The position numbers and the translations under genes are program-made. The notes under the pieces are model-generated. The model saw only the letters and a program-made list of their open reading frames with translations, did no database searches and was not told the DNA's origin. Shown here in pieces: positions 22,917-34,294 of a stretch of DNA of 64,000 nt (its first letter is position 1; each line of letters begins with the position of its first letter). Source of the DNA: Pelobates cultripes (taxonomy: Eukaryota; Chordata; Amphibia; Anura; Pelobatidae); NCBI GenBank assembly GCA_933207985.1, contig OW240917.1, forward strand, positions 245,947,798 through 246,011,797. Reading direction: 5' to 3'.

Positions 22917-23369
22917 CACTTTAGTTTGCTGAAATGCTTTGTGTGTGAAGAGTGTGTCATATTTTATTTCATTTTACAAAATGTGCAGATTTAAACAAAA
23001 ATGGGCACTTTTTAAAAGGAATCATGTTTCACCCTCCCCAAACGTCGATCAGCCAACTGGTACTTTAATGTCCTGGTTTGGTTAGCTCAGGGAACTAAAC
23101 TCAAGAGGCAGCAATTGCCCTGAGCACCTGCCTTGCAAAGACTTCTCATTGAGCTGCATTGGGAAGTCTGTGATTGGACAACCACAGAAAGTCTGGGCGG
23201 GGTTAGAAGGGGAGGGCTTGCAAAGGCTGCAGACAAATGATATGCAACTTTTGCAAGCTGTTTTCAGATATAACCCCAAAAAATAATGCACAGTTCAAAG
23301 CATGTATATTTGTATATCGACTAAACAGTCATTTTTATTTATTTTTTATTTGGGCAGGGGAGTGTCCCT
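22917..23369. mobile_element. TTAA MITE, 453 bp
   Basis: TTAA at 22913-22916 followed by AGGGACACTCCACT. The right end GGGAGTGTCCCT is the inverse, followed by TGAA, a one-base variant of TTAA. The same TGAA borders the next element. No transposase. Confidence 0.82.
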
Positions 23370-23373
23370 TGAA

Positions 23374-23769
23374 AGGGACACTATAGTAACCAGAAAAACG
23401 ACAGATTAATGTAGTTGTTCTGGTGAGTATAGTCAGTCCCTGCAAGCCTTTTACAGTAAACACGGTCTTTCAGGGAGCTCCCTAGAAGATGCTAATTGGC
23501 CAGGGTGATGTTCGGCTCCACCCTGCAGCGCCTTCTTGGCTTAGATCACCAGGATTGACAAGCTCAGCCAATCCAATGCTTTCCTGTGGGAAAGCATTGT
23601 GATTGGCTAAAGTCATCATTACTGATGATTTCAGTTAAGGAGGCGTATCAGCAGACTGGAATAAAGGTAAGATTTTCCTATATTTAAGGGGAGCAGGGGG
23701 GCTAGATAGTGTTTTTAACACTTTAGGGTCAGGAATACATATTTGTGTTCCTGACCCTATATTGTTCCT
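23374..23769. mobile_element. TTAA MITE abutting the previous one
   Basis: The left end AGGGACACTATAGTAACC and right end CCTATATTGTTCCT are followed by TTAA (23770-23773). Same family as 4813-5297, sharing the TAGTGTTTTTAACACT block and the GGGTCAGGAATAC right-end word. It shares its left target site with the element before it. Confidence 0.85.
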
Positions 23770-23773
23770 TTAA

Positions 23774-26700
23774 CAATACATAAATAAAATCACTGCATAA
23801 AAATATATTTAAATGTACACACACACACACACGATAAAATACTAAAACATTCATTTTTCAAAAGGAAACTATTAACAGCTTCCCAGGAAAGCCAATTACT
23901 TTGAAAAGTTGCTACATTCTCTATTGTTTGGCCTGTTATACAGAGCTAACCCATATCTTTCGAATTGTATTATTTTCTAGCACGAAACGAGTGCTTAAAA
24001 CCACTTTAACAAAGAGAGAGAATCGCACAAAAAATAAGTAAAAAAAATACATCTCTTTTGCATATATTTTAGTTCAATAAAAAAGCAGGTCATTAGCTCC
24101 GCTTTCTTGCGATTTTACGGCTGAACACTTGCACTGGGCTCCTATTTCAATGCACGTTATAATATATATTTTTAGATTGTAAATCCTTTAGCCATCATTT
24201 GTAATTATTATATCCCTTGAAAACCACTTATTAATACAGTTAATGAAAAGCTTCTCGGAACATTAATTATAGCGGACAATTGGCTGTAGTTGGATATTAA
24301 TGATAGATTGATAGCTAGTGAAGGCTTTTAACACAGAAAGGAGCCAGTGACACTATCATGTAGGATAAATAACATCTACGGATACTTAAATGTCACAATA
24401 TTTCTGAAAAACTCCCACGTTAGCTTAGCAGTATGCTCACTCCTGCTGCCTCTTTCTCCCTATGTGCTCCAAGTATTTTTGGTTACAGGGGCAAAAACGC
24501 ATTTTACTGCCACTCAAACTGCGTATTTGTATGAGGAGGCCTGTGCATCACTTAACACCCATTTTGCCACTATTGTGTAATTTACCACCTTTTTGTACCT
24601 CGTTTCACTCAATTAGTCCCTTTCCCCCCTTTGGTGTTTCTTACCCAACTATATTGTGGCTCTTACCTTGGGTCTATTACTCTCCTACCTGTCACCATGA
24701 CTTCTGAAAGTGCACCGTAAGAAGGCCATCTGTGCCACCTTATGGTAGTGCCAGCCACGTGTCCTCTGTTCCCCTTTCTGCTCCTTAGTTTCCATTCCCT
24801 ACCTCAAAAACAAGGTCAGTTGAGCATCTGATTCCTACAACAAGCCGCATATGTGGAACAACTTGCCACAGATATCAAATCTGCCACCAGCCTGAAGTTC
24901 CTAGACAGATGAACATACAAAGAGTTTGTTGAGTACCTATATGTTAAAATGTTGTCTTAGAGAGGAACCATCTTTCTCCAGGATTTGAAATGTTATGTTT
25001 GCCTATTCTCTATGGAGCCTCAGAGGTGCCGCATAAATTCATATTTTTTTTACATCGTTCTCAAGCTTTACTATCTTATTTGGACGATTTAGAAGATTGT
25101 GTCCACCAAACAGCGTCCATACGAGATAGTTAACTCACAAGTACGAAATAATTAAATAATTCTACTACACTTCATAGTGAACAGGTCGTGCGCCTAAGAT
25201 GCCATGAGAACCAATACAGGTAGAGAGAATAAAGCCATTTTAGTTTCCATTTCCAAGCCTCTAGAAAAGGCTGCATTCATCAATATTCTTGTCAAACCAT
25301 ACTAGTCCCATGATGGCCAACATTGTCACTTCAGATGTTTGTAACTTGTAATTTCTTCCTGGATGACTGAACATCACAGGAAATCTAGTACACAAATATC
25401 TGGACTGACAGGGTTGGGCATGACTGGGCTAGCCCGTGCACTCAGAAAAAGTAACAAATCTGGGATTGAGACCAACAAATTCTCAGACAATGCAAAATGT
25501 CTTGGGGAAACCGATACGTCAGTTGCCCATCCACCAACACAAAGGAGCAAAGGGACAACTCCGCTCCTGAGAGAACATGGAATATGATTAAATAAAAAGT
25601 AGATTTGGAACATGAAACATCATCATAAAGTAAGGCAATCTCAGGGGTACATCGTGACCCACTTACCAGCATTTTATATCTTCATTGTGTCCTAAACCAC
25701 ACGGGCACACAGCAGCTTCCATTTAACTGCCTGAATGATTCAGGGTTTCTAAGAGTAAATTATTTCAAAGACGCCAAAGGCTATAGAATTTTTTTTAAAA
25801 TAATTATAGCTTATACAATGCAATATATGGGAAGATTTATCAATGTGCAATGATCTGAAACATGGTGCAAGGTTCTAATAATAGGGCAATCACCAAGGAA
25901 ACCAGTGGAACCAGCTGGTTCTTTGAATACGGACTATTCCACCTTTATAGCATTGCACCATTTTGACACCACCGCCTCTCTCAGTTTTTCTGCTTTCCCA
26001 GAGATCTGATATTTTAACTCCTTTTGGTGTGAGCAGTCAAATTGGAAAGAGGTAGGTGCAAAAGGAAATGGTGTCCCCTCTGAAAACAGCACAATTAAAT
26101 TACATTAATTTCTTATGTCATGGCACGAAGCCTTTCTAAGTTATATCTGTGAATGTTGTTACATGATTTACAAAAAAATAATAATTATATTTTAACATAT
26201 ATTGCTGATTAATCTCTGGGTTCTAATCTGCACTTTATACAGTTCATAATGCTAAAGCTAACATCACCAACAATGAAAAGAGTCTGCGTTATGTCAGGAG
26301 AGATTTGCGTAAAGAGGAACACACCCTTAAAATGGGGTCAGAACCTGGCTCCAGTAAAATGGCAGCTTCAAAGGAATTATGGACTTGGCTTACGTCTCTA
26401 ACAAGTGTAGCTGGCTGGTTATTTATAGACCGTTTTTAAAATAAAATAAAAAGAGACGGATTGTTTTTGTGGTGTAATAATGATGGATAGATAATATGAC
26501 ACATATACAGTAGATCAAAGACAAAGTATGATTACTGTTATTTGCCATCAAATGCCACAAGTAAGATATATTCTAATGAGTTTCATCATGCACAGACAAG
26601 GGTGGCTTAAGTATATATATAGATTTTATTCATGGGTGACTAAAAAAAAAAAAAAATGTAATGCTACAATTCAAGAATCCGGAGTTTGGCAGAACTGTCT

Positions 26701-27250
26701 CGACTGTCAAGATGCAAGTCCCATATCTCTGGAACGCAGGGAAAAAAAAATAGCATAAAATATTAACAAGCAAGTGCTTTGAATTTCATGTATGCTCAAT
26801 GCAAAATATGCATGTGTACCTCTGCCTGGCAAGCTGCTTTGCAGTTCAATAGCACAATCCAAAGCTATGGGTCCTATTACTGAATATCTAAAATAATGCA
26901 AACATCGGGGTGTGCACAACAAAAAGGATTAAAAAAACAATTAAATTGTTGCTCAGAATTTTATCAAACTTATTTAACCCTGCCCTAACGTTGATGGTTG
27001 TTCTCCTGTGTCACTCCTGGGGACACCAGAAGTATGTTTCAAGAAAGCACAGCATAAGTACATCATTATATTTTCTTGCATTGCTCTAAACCTACACACG
27101 GGCAACCCTTTGAAAGGCTGGCTAGCAGATGTGACAGTCGTTCTTGTACACTTACAAAAAGAAAAGTCCTGCGCTCCCTCCCATCACTCCTGGGCGGCAG
27201 CAACGACCACAGTACACATCAGCTCCAATATATAGTAAAAAACAAAGAAA
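23774..27250. other. Unassigned DNA
   Basis: AT-rich, with a short CA microsatellite at 23818-23833. No ORF has a recognisable domain. Position 24600-24720 is pyrimidine-rich. Positions 27140-27250 (AGTCCTGCGCTCCCTCCCAT and onward) resemble a dispersed frog repeat I have seen but cannot name; this may be the left part of the foldback element that follows. Confidence 0.45.
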
Positions 27251-27456
27251 AAAAGTTACCTGTGCTCTATCCTTAATCCCTATGTATATTTAAACAAATG
27301 GAGGTCATTTAGTTACTCCAATGGCCACTGGAGGGAATGCCCGCCTGCCATCGTCAAGGCAGACCCCCCTAGACGGGTAGCTAAAATGTAACTAAATGAC
27401 CTCCATTTGTGTAAATATACATAGGGATTAAGGATAGAGTGCAGGTAACTTTTTTC
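27251..27456. repeat. Foldback element with 66-bp arms
   Basis: The left arm (27251-27316) and right arm (27388-27456) are near-perfect inverted repeats around a 71-bp loop. Shared words include AAATGGAGGTCATTTAGTTAC on the left and its complement on the right. There is no ORF in the loop. Probably a foldback MITE; no target duplication was established. Confidence 0.85.
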
Positions 27457-27990
27457 TTTGGTTCTGGTACACTTGCTAAACTGAGAATTCCCTTTTTAGG
27501 TTAAGCCAATTTGTGCCAGTAACAAGTTCCCATTCTGTCCCTCGGTTCCCCATTACAATGCCCGGAGGTGTGGGACTTGGTGAATACTTTTTAAAAATGT
27601 GCTCTGCTGTCTATTGTATATGACAGTCTGACCCATCATTTCCGCTGCCTAATGAACCAGTGGAGGCTGCTTCTCAGTGTCAGGTGGTGTATAAACCTCC
27701 TTGTTTATGTTGCACAAACCCAAATCTATTGGCACGTGAAGAACTAATAATAACCGTGCAGTAATAAAACAAACATGATGAGTTTGTCATGGTTAGATGT
27801 ACATTTTTCTCATGCACCATTTATTGATGGTTATAGAGTCTGCTGAGAGGACATCATCATTACAGCATCATTAAAATCTAGGCCATTTAATAATGCGGAA
27901 ATGATAGAATGTTACATGTTGGGGGATTATGGATAGTCAGAGTTACATGTGTTTCGGGTTACAGTCAGAAGATGTCAGGCAGTGGGGGTA
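27457..27990. other. Unassigned DNA
   Basis: No feature recognised between the foldback element and the hAT element. Confidence 0.5.
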
Positions 27991-28289
27991 CCTGCTGCCA
28001 GGCCCGGACTGGCCATCGGGCACACCGGGCAAATGCCCGGTGGGCCGCGGTGGCCATGGGCCGAGGCCGGCAGGGGAGGTCCCAGGATCTCCCCTGCCGG
28101 TCTATGCAGGGCCGGCACTCTCCTAGCGCCGGCCCCGCTTTGTGCCACGACGGGCCGGTGGGGAGATCAAGGATCTCCCTGACCGGCCCACATGCGGCCG
28201 CCGGCGGGGAGGGAGGGAGGGAGGGAGACAGCCAGCCAGGCTGGAGAGAGGACTCGGCGGAGCTCTAACTTGCAGCTCCGCCGGGTTCC

Positions 28290-28338
28290 TCTCGCGAGAT
28301 CTGGCACGTTGCCATGGCAACGACCGGATCTCGCGAGA
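28290..28338. promoter_or_regulatory. RFX-type palindrome between two TCTCGCGAGA motifs
   Basis: TCTCGCGAGA occurs at 28290-28299 and 28329-28338. Between them, at 28308-28321, is GTTGCCATGGCAAC, a perfect RFX X-box palindrome. TCTCGCGAGA is the known core bound by BANP and reported for Kaiso-like factors. Whether they bind here is inference. The module is conserved in element B with one change in the X-box. Confidence 0.7.
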
Positions 28339-28371
28339 GTGAACTCTAGCCTCACAGGCTAGAGTTCACTC
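28339..28371. repeat. Hairpin after the RFX module
   Basis: GTGAACTCTAGCC and GGCTAGAGTTCAC are perfect inverted arms around a short loop. The same hairpin, with a slightly longer loop, follows the module in element B. Confidence 0.85.
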
Positions 28372-28519
28372 ACCCACGAGGACCACCAGGGAACACTGCC
28401 ACCCTGCCTGCCAGCGTGCCGGACCCCCCCTCCCAGGCTAAAGGTAAGAAGGGAGGGGGGGACATAATGCCTGTTTTTTTTTTTTGTTTTTTTTTTATTT
28501 ACCCCCCCTACACACACAA

Positions 28520-29160
28520 TAACATTTATACAGCACTCTCACACCCATCACACACAGCACTCTCACACCCATCACACTCACAGCACTCTCTCACACAGCA
28601 CTTTCACACACAGCACTCTCTCACAGAGCACTCACACACACACAGCACTCTCTCACACAGCACTCTCACACCCATCACACACAGCACTCTCACAGAGCAC
28701 TCTCACACACTCACAGCACTCTCACACCCATCACACTCACACCCATCACACACACAGCACTCTCTCACAGAGCACTCTCACACACACACAGCACTCTCTC
28801 ACACAGCACTCTCACACCCATCACACACAGCACTCTCACAGAGCACTCTCACACCCATCACACTCACAGCACTTTCACACACACAGCACTCTCTCACAGA
28901 GCACTCTCACACACACACAGCATTCTCTCACACAGCACTCTCACACCCATCACACACAGCACTCTCTCACAGCACTCTCACAGAGCACTCTCACACACAC
29001 ACAGCATTCTCTCACACAGCACTCTCACACCCATCTCACACAGGGCACTCTCACACCCATCACTCACACCGCACCCTCACACACACACACACATACTGCA
29101 CCCCTCACATACACACAGAACCCCCCCAACACACTGCACCACACACATACACAATACTTC
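28520..29160. repeat. CA-rich minisatellite inside hAT element A
   Basis: Irregular tandem copies built from CACACAGCACTCTCACAC and ACACCCATCACAC words. The long open frame across it (28416-29240, Ser/His/Thr only) is a by-product of low complexity, not a gene. Confidence 0.92.
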
Positions 29161-29163
29161 CAA

Positions 29164-29164
<1 letters not shown>

Positions 29165-29209
<45 letters not shown>

Positions 29210-29230
29210 ATATATACACACACACACACA
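29165..29230. repeat. TA/TG/CA microsatellite
   Basis: Consecutive TATATG, (TG)n, TATATA and (CA)n runs. Confidence 0.95.
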
Positions 29231-29240
29231 ACACTCTTAA

Positions 29241-29562
29241 AGGACCACTCTAGCCACCCAGAACACTTCAGCTTAATGAAGTGGTCTTGGTGCTAGGTCC
29301 TTCTAGGGTTAACCCTAGAGAAACTGCTATGTTTATCAATGGGTTAAGCCTTCCCCCAAAGCCTCTAGCAGCTGTCTCATTGACCGCCGCTAGAGGCATT
29401 ATAAATGCTTTCCTATGCGACCGGCTGAATGCGAGCGCAGCTCTTGCTGCGCGTGCGCATTCAGCCGACGGGGCGGATCGGAGGAGGAGAGCTCCCCGCC
29501 CGGCGCTGGAAAAAGGTAAGTTTTAACCCTTTTCCAGAGCCGGGCGGGAGGGGGTCCCTGAG
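29241..29562. mobile_element. Truncated TTAA MITE within hAT element A
   Basis: TTAA at 29237-29240 is followed by AGGACCACTCTAGCCACCC. The interior matches 21061-21225 (GACCGGCTGAATGCG and onward). The sequence leaves the family after TCCCTGAG, so the right end has been lost. Confidence 0.75.
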
Positions 29563-30195
29563 CCACATATGCATCACATTACACCACAAACACAACACGA
29601 CTAAAACCGACCTTATTACACAATACCACACCACGACCAGCTCACTCTACACACATGCAATACCACAAGCAGGCTCCAAACACATGCACAATACTCTTTT
29701 CCTGGCCTTTTGTCTCCTGGTATCCATTTATAGAGACACCAGAGACAAGTTGCAAGGAAACACAGTGCAAGCATGTTATTAAATTTACTTGCACTGTGCA
29801 GAACAAATACAGGACTTTTTTCTCATGCTAGAGCTCTTCAGCAGAGCTCTGCGCATGGTCTGCCCTGGAAGAGCATTGAACCAACATGCTCACTTTGAGA
29901 GGAGGCGTGTTTGTCATTGGTGATGACAAAACACACCTCCTATGCCCCGCCCCCTTTTTAGTGGGCCGCTGTGTTAAAAAAATGCCCGGGCCGAATTTTT
30001 CTCCCAGTCCGGCCCTGCCTGCTGCTGTGTACTGCAACTCCTATAATTCTCATCTCAAAGAACATGAGTTGGAGAATAAAATAGCCTACACATCTGTATA
30101 GTGAGGATCATCTATTGCATATAGCCCCACCATGAAACCAGTTCTCCAAACACCATAGGTGTTTCCTTTTATAAATCACAAGTTTGCAAAGTTTG

Positions 30196-30290
30196 AGCAG
30201 GGCCTTCTTCACCTCTAAACACCCCCTTTCTAAAATTGTAAAATGCTGTGCAATACATTGGCACTATATAAATGTTAATAATTAAAAAAA
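30196..30290 (+). repeat. L2-like LINE/SINE 3' tail
   Basis: AGGGCCTTCTTCACC, AATGCTGTGCAATACATTGG and GCACTATATAAATGTTAATA follow the order of the 3' tail of L2-clade elements common in frogs. Only the tail is present. Confidence 0.6.
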
Positions 30291-30294
30291 ATAA

Positions 30295-31215
30295 TCATTT
30301 GTAGAATGCAACATTCTAAGTTTGTGCATTTGTGTCGATCCCCTGTTGCGATGGGTCTTACTTGGAAAATGATTGACGTCTAGATACGGTCTCGCTGATC
30401 AAGGCTCATCCAAGAACTGTGTCACATTTACTCCACATTTTTCTGTAGTTTGTTAATTGAAATTGACTAAATTAGGGAGCTGCTCCTTATCAGTATGCAG
30501 CTAAGCAACGAGCAGATTTCCCGTAGCTAACGGCACGCAGCAATGCTCCGTACAACTGGGACCTTAGATCTTCTCAATACGAGGAATTAAGTAATGGCTT
30601 ATATTTCTTATTTTTTTTCATCGTTAGTGTTATATGCTAAACATATCGCGTTTATTGTACTCAATAAAACCTTTTATGGTTTTATCTCCTTCCTAACCAT
30701 TCAATCTCTGCCTTTCATAGAACCATGAAATGCAATTAAAGATGAATAAGCAATCCTGACGCTAGGCTGGGAACGAGCCACTTAAAATCTTTATCACTTG
30801 TTGGTGTTGCTACTAACAAAAAATTTTAACTCTAAAAAACCTGCGGAATGAGCTGAAAATGATAGACTAGAGTGAAAGTCTTATTTTTTATATAACCTGT
30901 ATTACGAAAAATTACGCTAATGTATACCTACCAACATTCACAATGAGGAGTTCTTGATGATGAGACGTGGCCAGTGAAACAAGAGTGTCAGTCAAGCTAG
31001 CACGCATGCTTGAGTGGAAGTGGATGTTAAACAGACACGCTTTAAACTAATCTGGCTCGGCATGCAGAGAACACCTGAAATCAGTTATGGGATTTTTCTG
31101 CAGTGGCCTGTAGAAGTGTGAGAATGTAAAAGGGATGAATGTGCCAGAAAACACTGTCCCGCATAAGAAAAACATTTTCTATATATATTTATTTATTAAA
31201 ATTTGATATAGTGCA
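30295..31215. other. Unassigned AT-rich DNA
   Basis: No feature recognised. Confidence 0.5.
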
Positions 31216-31620
31216 GATGGATGGATAAATGGTTGGAAGGATGGATGGATCACGGTATGGATGGATGGATGGATCACGGTATGGATGGATAAATGGATGG
31301 AAGGGTGGATGGATCGACTGAGGGAAGAAGGATTGATGGAGGGATGGAAAGCTGGATGGATGGGTGGATGGATGAGTGGAGAGAGGGAGGGATTGATTGG
31401 ATGGATGGATGGATAGATTGGTGTTTGGATGAATGGAGGGGAGAGAGGGATGGATGGACGAATTGATGGAGGAAGGGATGGAGAAAAGGATGGGATTAAT
31501 GGATGGGTATTTGGATGGATGGATGTTTGGATGGATGGATAAAGGGAGGCTTAAAGGGTGGATGCATGAATGGACGGGTGGATGGATGGATGGGTGGATG
31601 GATGGAGGGATGGGTATCCA
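31216..31620. repeat. (GGAT)n tetranucleotide array, impure
   Basis: GGATGGATGGAT with interruptions such as AGGGAGGGATT and CACGGTAT. Open frames through it are Trp/Met/Asp/Gly-rich artefacts. Confidence 0.95.
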
Positions 31621-32167
31621 ATACCAGTGGAAGGTATAAATCTTTAAAACATTGTAATTCCTATTGCAAGGATTACTTATGCATTAACCTTTTGTCATTT
31701 TCTTCTATACTTTTCTTCATCTTGCCAGGAATTTGAGACATAAGACAAAAAACACTTTAAACCAAACGTACTAGATTTTATTTGTTTCCAGTAGGAATGG
31801 AACATTAGAGAGACCATCATTCTATTGAGAGACTACAGTATTGTAAGACGATTAAAGAGCCAGTCTAGGCAGTATAACTATAAGGGTGTAAGCATACTGT
31901 AGTGGATATACCTGTGCCACCCCTGGGAAACATTGAAATCCTTTTCAAACAGTTTGATACCTACCTGGTTACATCAGGTGCCCACAGTCCAGTCTTTTTT
32001 GATAGACCTAAAATTGAGGTTTTCTTCCTACATTAAATAGATCAATCCATCCAAATTTGAGCGGAATTTATTTACCTATAAAGTAGGAACTATAAAATCA
32101 TCAAAATCAGAAGAGAAGACTGGGCCATATATACCGAAGTAAGTATCAAACTGTTCAAAAACAGTTT
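31621..32167. other. Unassigned DNA with a MITE-like start
   Basis: TTAA-AGAGCCAGTCTAGGC at 31852 resembles a TTAA MITE left end. No right end found. Otherwise nothing recognised. Confidence 0.4.
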
Positions 32168-32478
32168 TCCTTGTACCCATGGGATAGCACCAGTGGACCT
32201 ATGGCACCATAATTACTACAGTGGTGCTGACCCTTTAACGAGCCTTCTTTTATAGAGCAATATTGAGCAGACACATCATTCGACCAAAATAGGCATAGCA
32301 AACAAAAATCATAAAATGTGACATTTACCCAAACAAACAATGTTTGAAGTCAATTGGAGGAAATGTACACTGTAATTCATCTGTTTGGTGATTGGTGGTC
32401 TTCCTGCTATTAGTTTTCTGTCAAGTTAATGCTAAAACCTGAGCTCACGGAATACCTTCCAACACCAATATTACTCTG
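32168..32478. repeat. Duplicated segment A, copy 1
   Basis: About 310 bp that recurs at 33878-34182 in the same orientation with scattered differences; for example both carry TCATTCGACCAAAATAGGCA and the ending CCAACACCAATATTACTCTG. Origin unknown. Confidence 0.9.
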
Positions 32479-32592
32479 CCCAACACACAGCCCATACTGG
32501 GGACAATCGAACAGCAAGTGATTAACACCCTGCTGGGCTCGCAGAGTATTCACTGTGAGAGCCACTTGATTGTGCCTCTTGCACCCAATCCC

Positions 32593-32692
32593 ATTATACA
32601 TGACAGAACAGGGCCAACCCTAGTTCAGGGCAAGCAGGAAAACATCCCTACTTGTCTTGAACTAGGGTCGACCCTGTTCAGTCATGAATAAT
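32593..32692. repeat. Large near-perfect hairpin
   Basis: The left arm (32593-32638) and right arm (32646-32692) are inverted: CATGACAGAACAGGG against CCCTGTTCAGTCATG, and AACCCTAGTTCA against TGAACTAGGGT. The loop is only a few bases. Probably a short foldback MITE. Confidence 0.85.
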
Positions 32693-33197
32693 GAGCCACT
32701 ATGGCACCTAAGTGGAAAAAAAAGTGGCATAATTTAAAGATTGAAGTGTAAAAGATAGGTAAATAATCTTTAAAACAATTATTTCTGAATAGAACAAGTC
32801 TGTAAAAAAACCAATATATGTTTATGTACTGGTTTATTTGGAGCGTCTGTCTACCCCCTGTTGCGTTTTGGATGGTAGCACGAACAATTTAATTTGCTTT
32901 CATCACCTGGACAATTGTGTTATCACAGAAGGCTCGTAGATCACTTACTGCAAGTATATTTATTCTGTTTATACAAATACCAGCGCCAGATTGCGGTTTT
33001 TCATTTTTGTAAAACAAACACACTGTATCACAGCTTCGCCTTGTCACTGATATAATGCAGTGAGGCATTGAGGTTTGCGTTCTGTGTAGACAAAATAATT
33101 CTGATCTTATATCGAGACATTTAGCAAATATAATAAGAAACAAACACACAAAAGGAGCATGAGTGATGGGCAAATCACTACACTCACCACTTTACAC
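32693..33197. other. Unassigned DNA
   Basis: No feature recognised. Confidence 0.5.
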
Positions 33198-33266
33198 AAT
33201 TATTATTATAATTATTATTTTATTATTTACATAGCGCCAGCAAATTCCATAGCGCTGTACAGTAAA
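33198..33266 (-). repeat. L2-like 3' tail, reverse orientation
   Basis: An ATTATTATT run followed by TTTACATAGCGCCAGCAAAT and ATAGCGCTGTACAG, the reverse complement of the tail type at 30196-30290. Confidence 0.65.
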
Positions 33267-33564
33267 ACCATAGTCAAAATAAACCATTACGACTCACAGA
33301 CAGAACTGGGGAAACGGACAAGCTATATGTGAGGTTTACTGATATTTTAAAGTATGTTTTTGTAGATATTCTGTGAAGGCGCTCTGTTGGTTGGAGGTTA
33401 ATTAGATAAGCAGCATTTGATCTAGCTATCTCCCAGACACCCAAGTGCCTGGGTGGGATCTGCATTGTTCTAGTTAACGACCTCCTGTCATGGATCTGTG
33501 TATAAATATGTGCATTGCAATTTAGTAAAGTATTCCTAATTTGATCCGTCATTGAGTTTCGACT

Positions 33565-33676
33565 GATGTTTGGATGACATTCTATTTATCACTGAACACT
33601 CTGGAGGAAATGGAGAGAGGCTTTGGCAGAGATACTTTGGTCAAGTATTGGAGCTTCGCCACAGGAGCACACTGTA
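33565..33676 (+). repeat. Duplicated segment B, copy 1
   Basis: About 110 bp that recurs at 34183-34294; both contain GAGAGGCTTTGGCAGAGATA. In copy 1 it precedes the LINE relic; in copy 2 it directly follows segment A. Confidence 0.9.
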
Positions 33677-33845
33677 ATAGCTCATATTCATTCCTATCTA
33701 ACACAAGATTTAACTATGGCACTTGTTCATGCACTTGTCATTTCCCACCATGACTACTGTAATCTACTAATCATTGGTCCTCAAACTATCAGCAGTGTCA
33801 CACTTTAATCCGCGATAAATGCTGCCACCAGGCTTGTGTTTTCTA
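33677..33845 (+). pseudogene. Relic of a LINE reverse transcriptase C-terminal region
   Basis: The translation contains LVHALVISHHDYCN, close to the HAxVxSRLDYCN motif after the RT domain in L2/CR1-type LINEs. Only about 50 residues are readable before a stop. Confidence 0.6.
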
Positions 33846-33877
33846 CAGTCCTTACATTGGTTTCCTGTTTTTCTTGT

Positions 33878-34182
33878 ACCGTGGAGATAGCACCGGGGGA
33901 CTTATGGCATCATAATCACTACAGTGTGCTGACCCTTTAATGAACTTTCTTTTCAGAGAGCAATATTGAGCGGGCACATCATTCGACCAAAATAGGCATA
34001 GCAAACAAAAATCATAAAATGTGACATTTACCAAAACAAACATTGTTTGAAGGCAATTTGAGGAAATATACACTATGATTAATCTGTTTGGTGATTGTTG
34101 GTCTCCCTGGTATTAGATTTCTGTCAATTTAATGCTAAAAACTGAGCTCACGGAATACCTTCCAACACCAATATTACTCTGA
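33878..34182. repeat. Duplicated segment A, copy 2
   Basis: Direct copy of 32168-32478, about 1710 bp downstream. Confidence 0.9.
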
Positions 34183-34294
34183 TGTTTGGGTGGCATGCTA
34201 TTCATCACTGGACACACTACGGGAAATGGAGAGAGGCTTTGGCAGAGATACTTTGGTCAAGTATTGGAGCTCCGTCACAGGAGGCACACTGTAA
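34183..34294 (+). repeat. Duplicated segment B, copy 2
   Basis: Direct copy of 33565-33676, joined to the end of segment A copy 2 with no spacer. Confidence 0.9.

Larger units (their letters stand above)
27999..30017. mobile_element. Non-autonomous hAT-type element A, 2.0 kb
   Basis: Termini CAGGCCCGGACTGG and CCAGTCCGGCCCTG are inverted (13 of 14 match). Perfect 8-bp duplications CCTGCTGC flank it at 27991-27998 and 30018-30025. CAGGGCCGG-type ends with an 8-bp duplication are the hallmark of hAT. There is no transposase ORF. The interior holds a GC-rich module with RFX- and BANP-like sites, a hairpin, a CA-rich minisatellite and a truncated TTAA MITE. The GC module and minisatellite are shared with element B (48375-49884). 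Confidence 0.93.

Noticed and set aside
28416..29240. 274-residue open frame
   Set aside because: It is Ser/His/Thr-only translation of a CA-rich minisatellite inside a hAT element, with no domain and no codon signature.
31433..31736. Trp/Met-rich open frames
   Set aside because: Translations of the GGAT tetranucleotide array.
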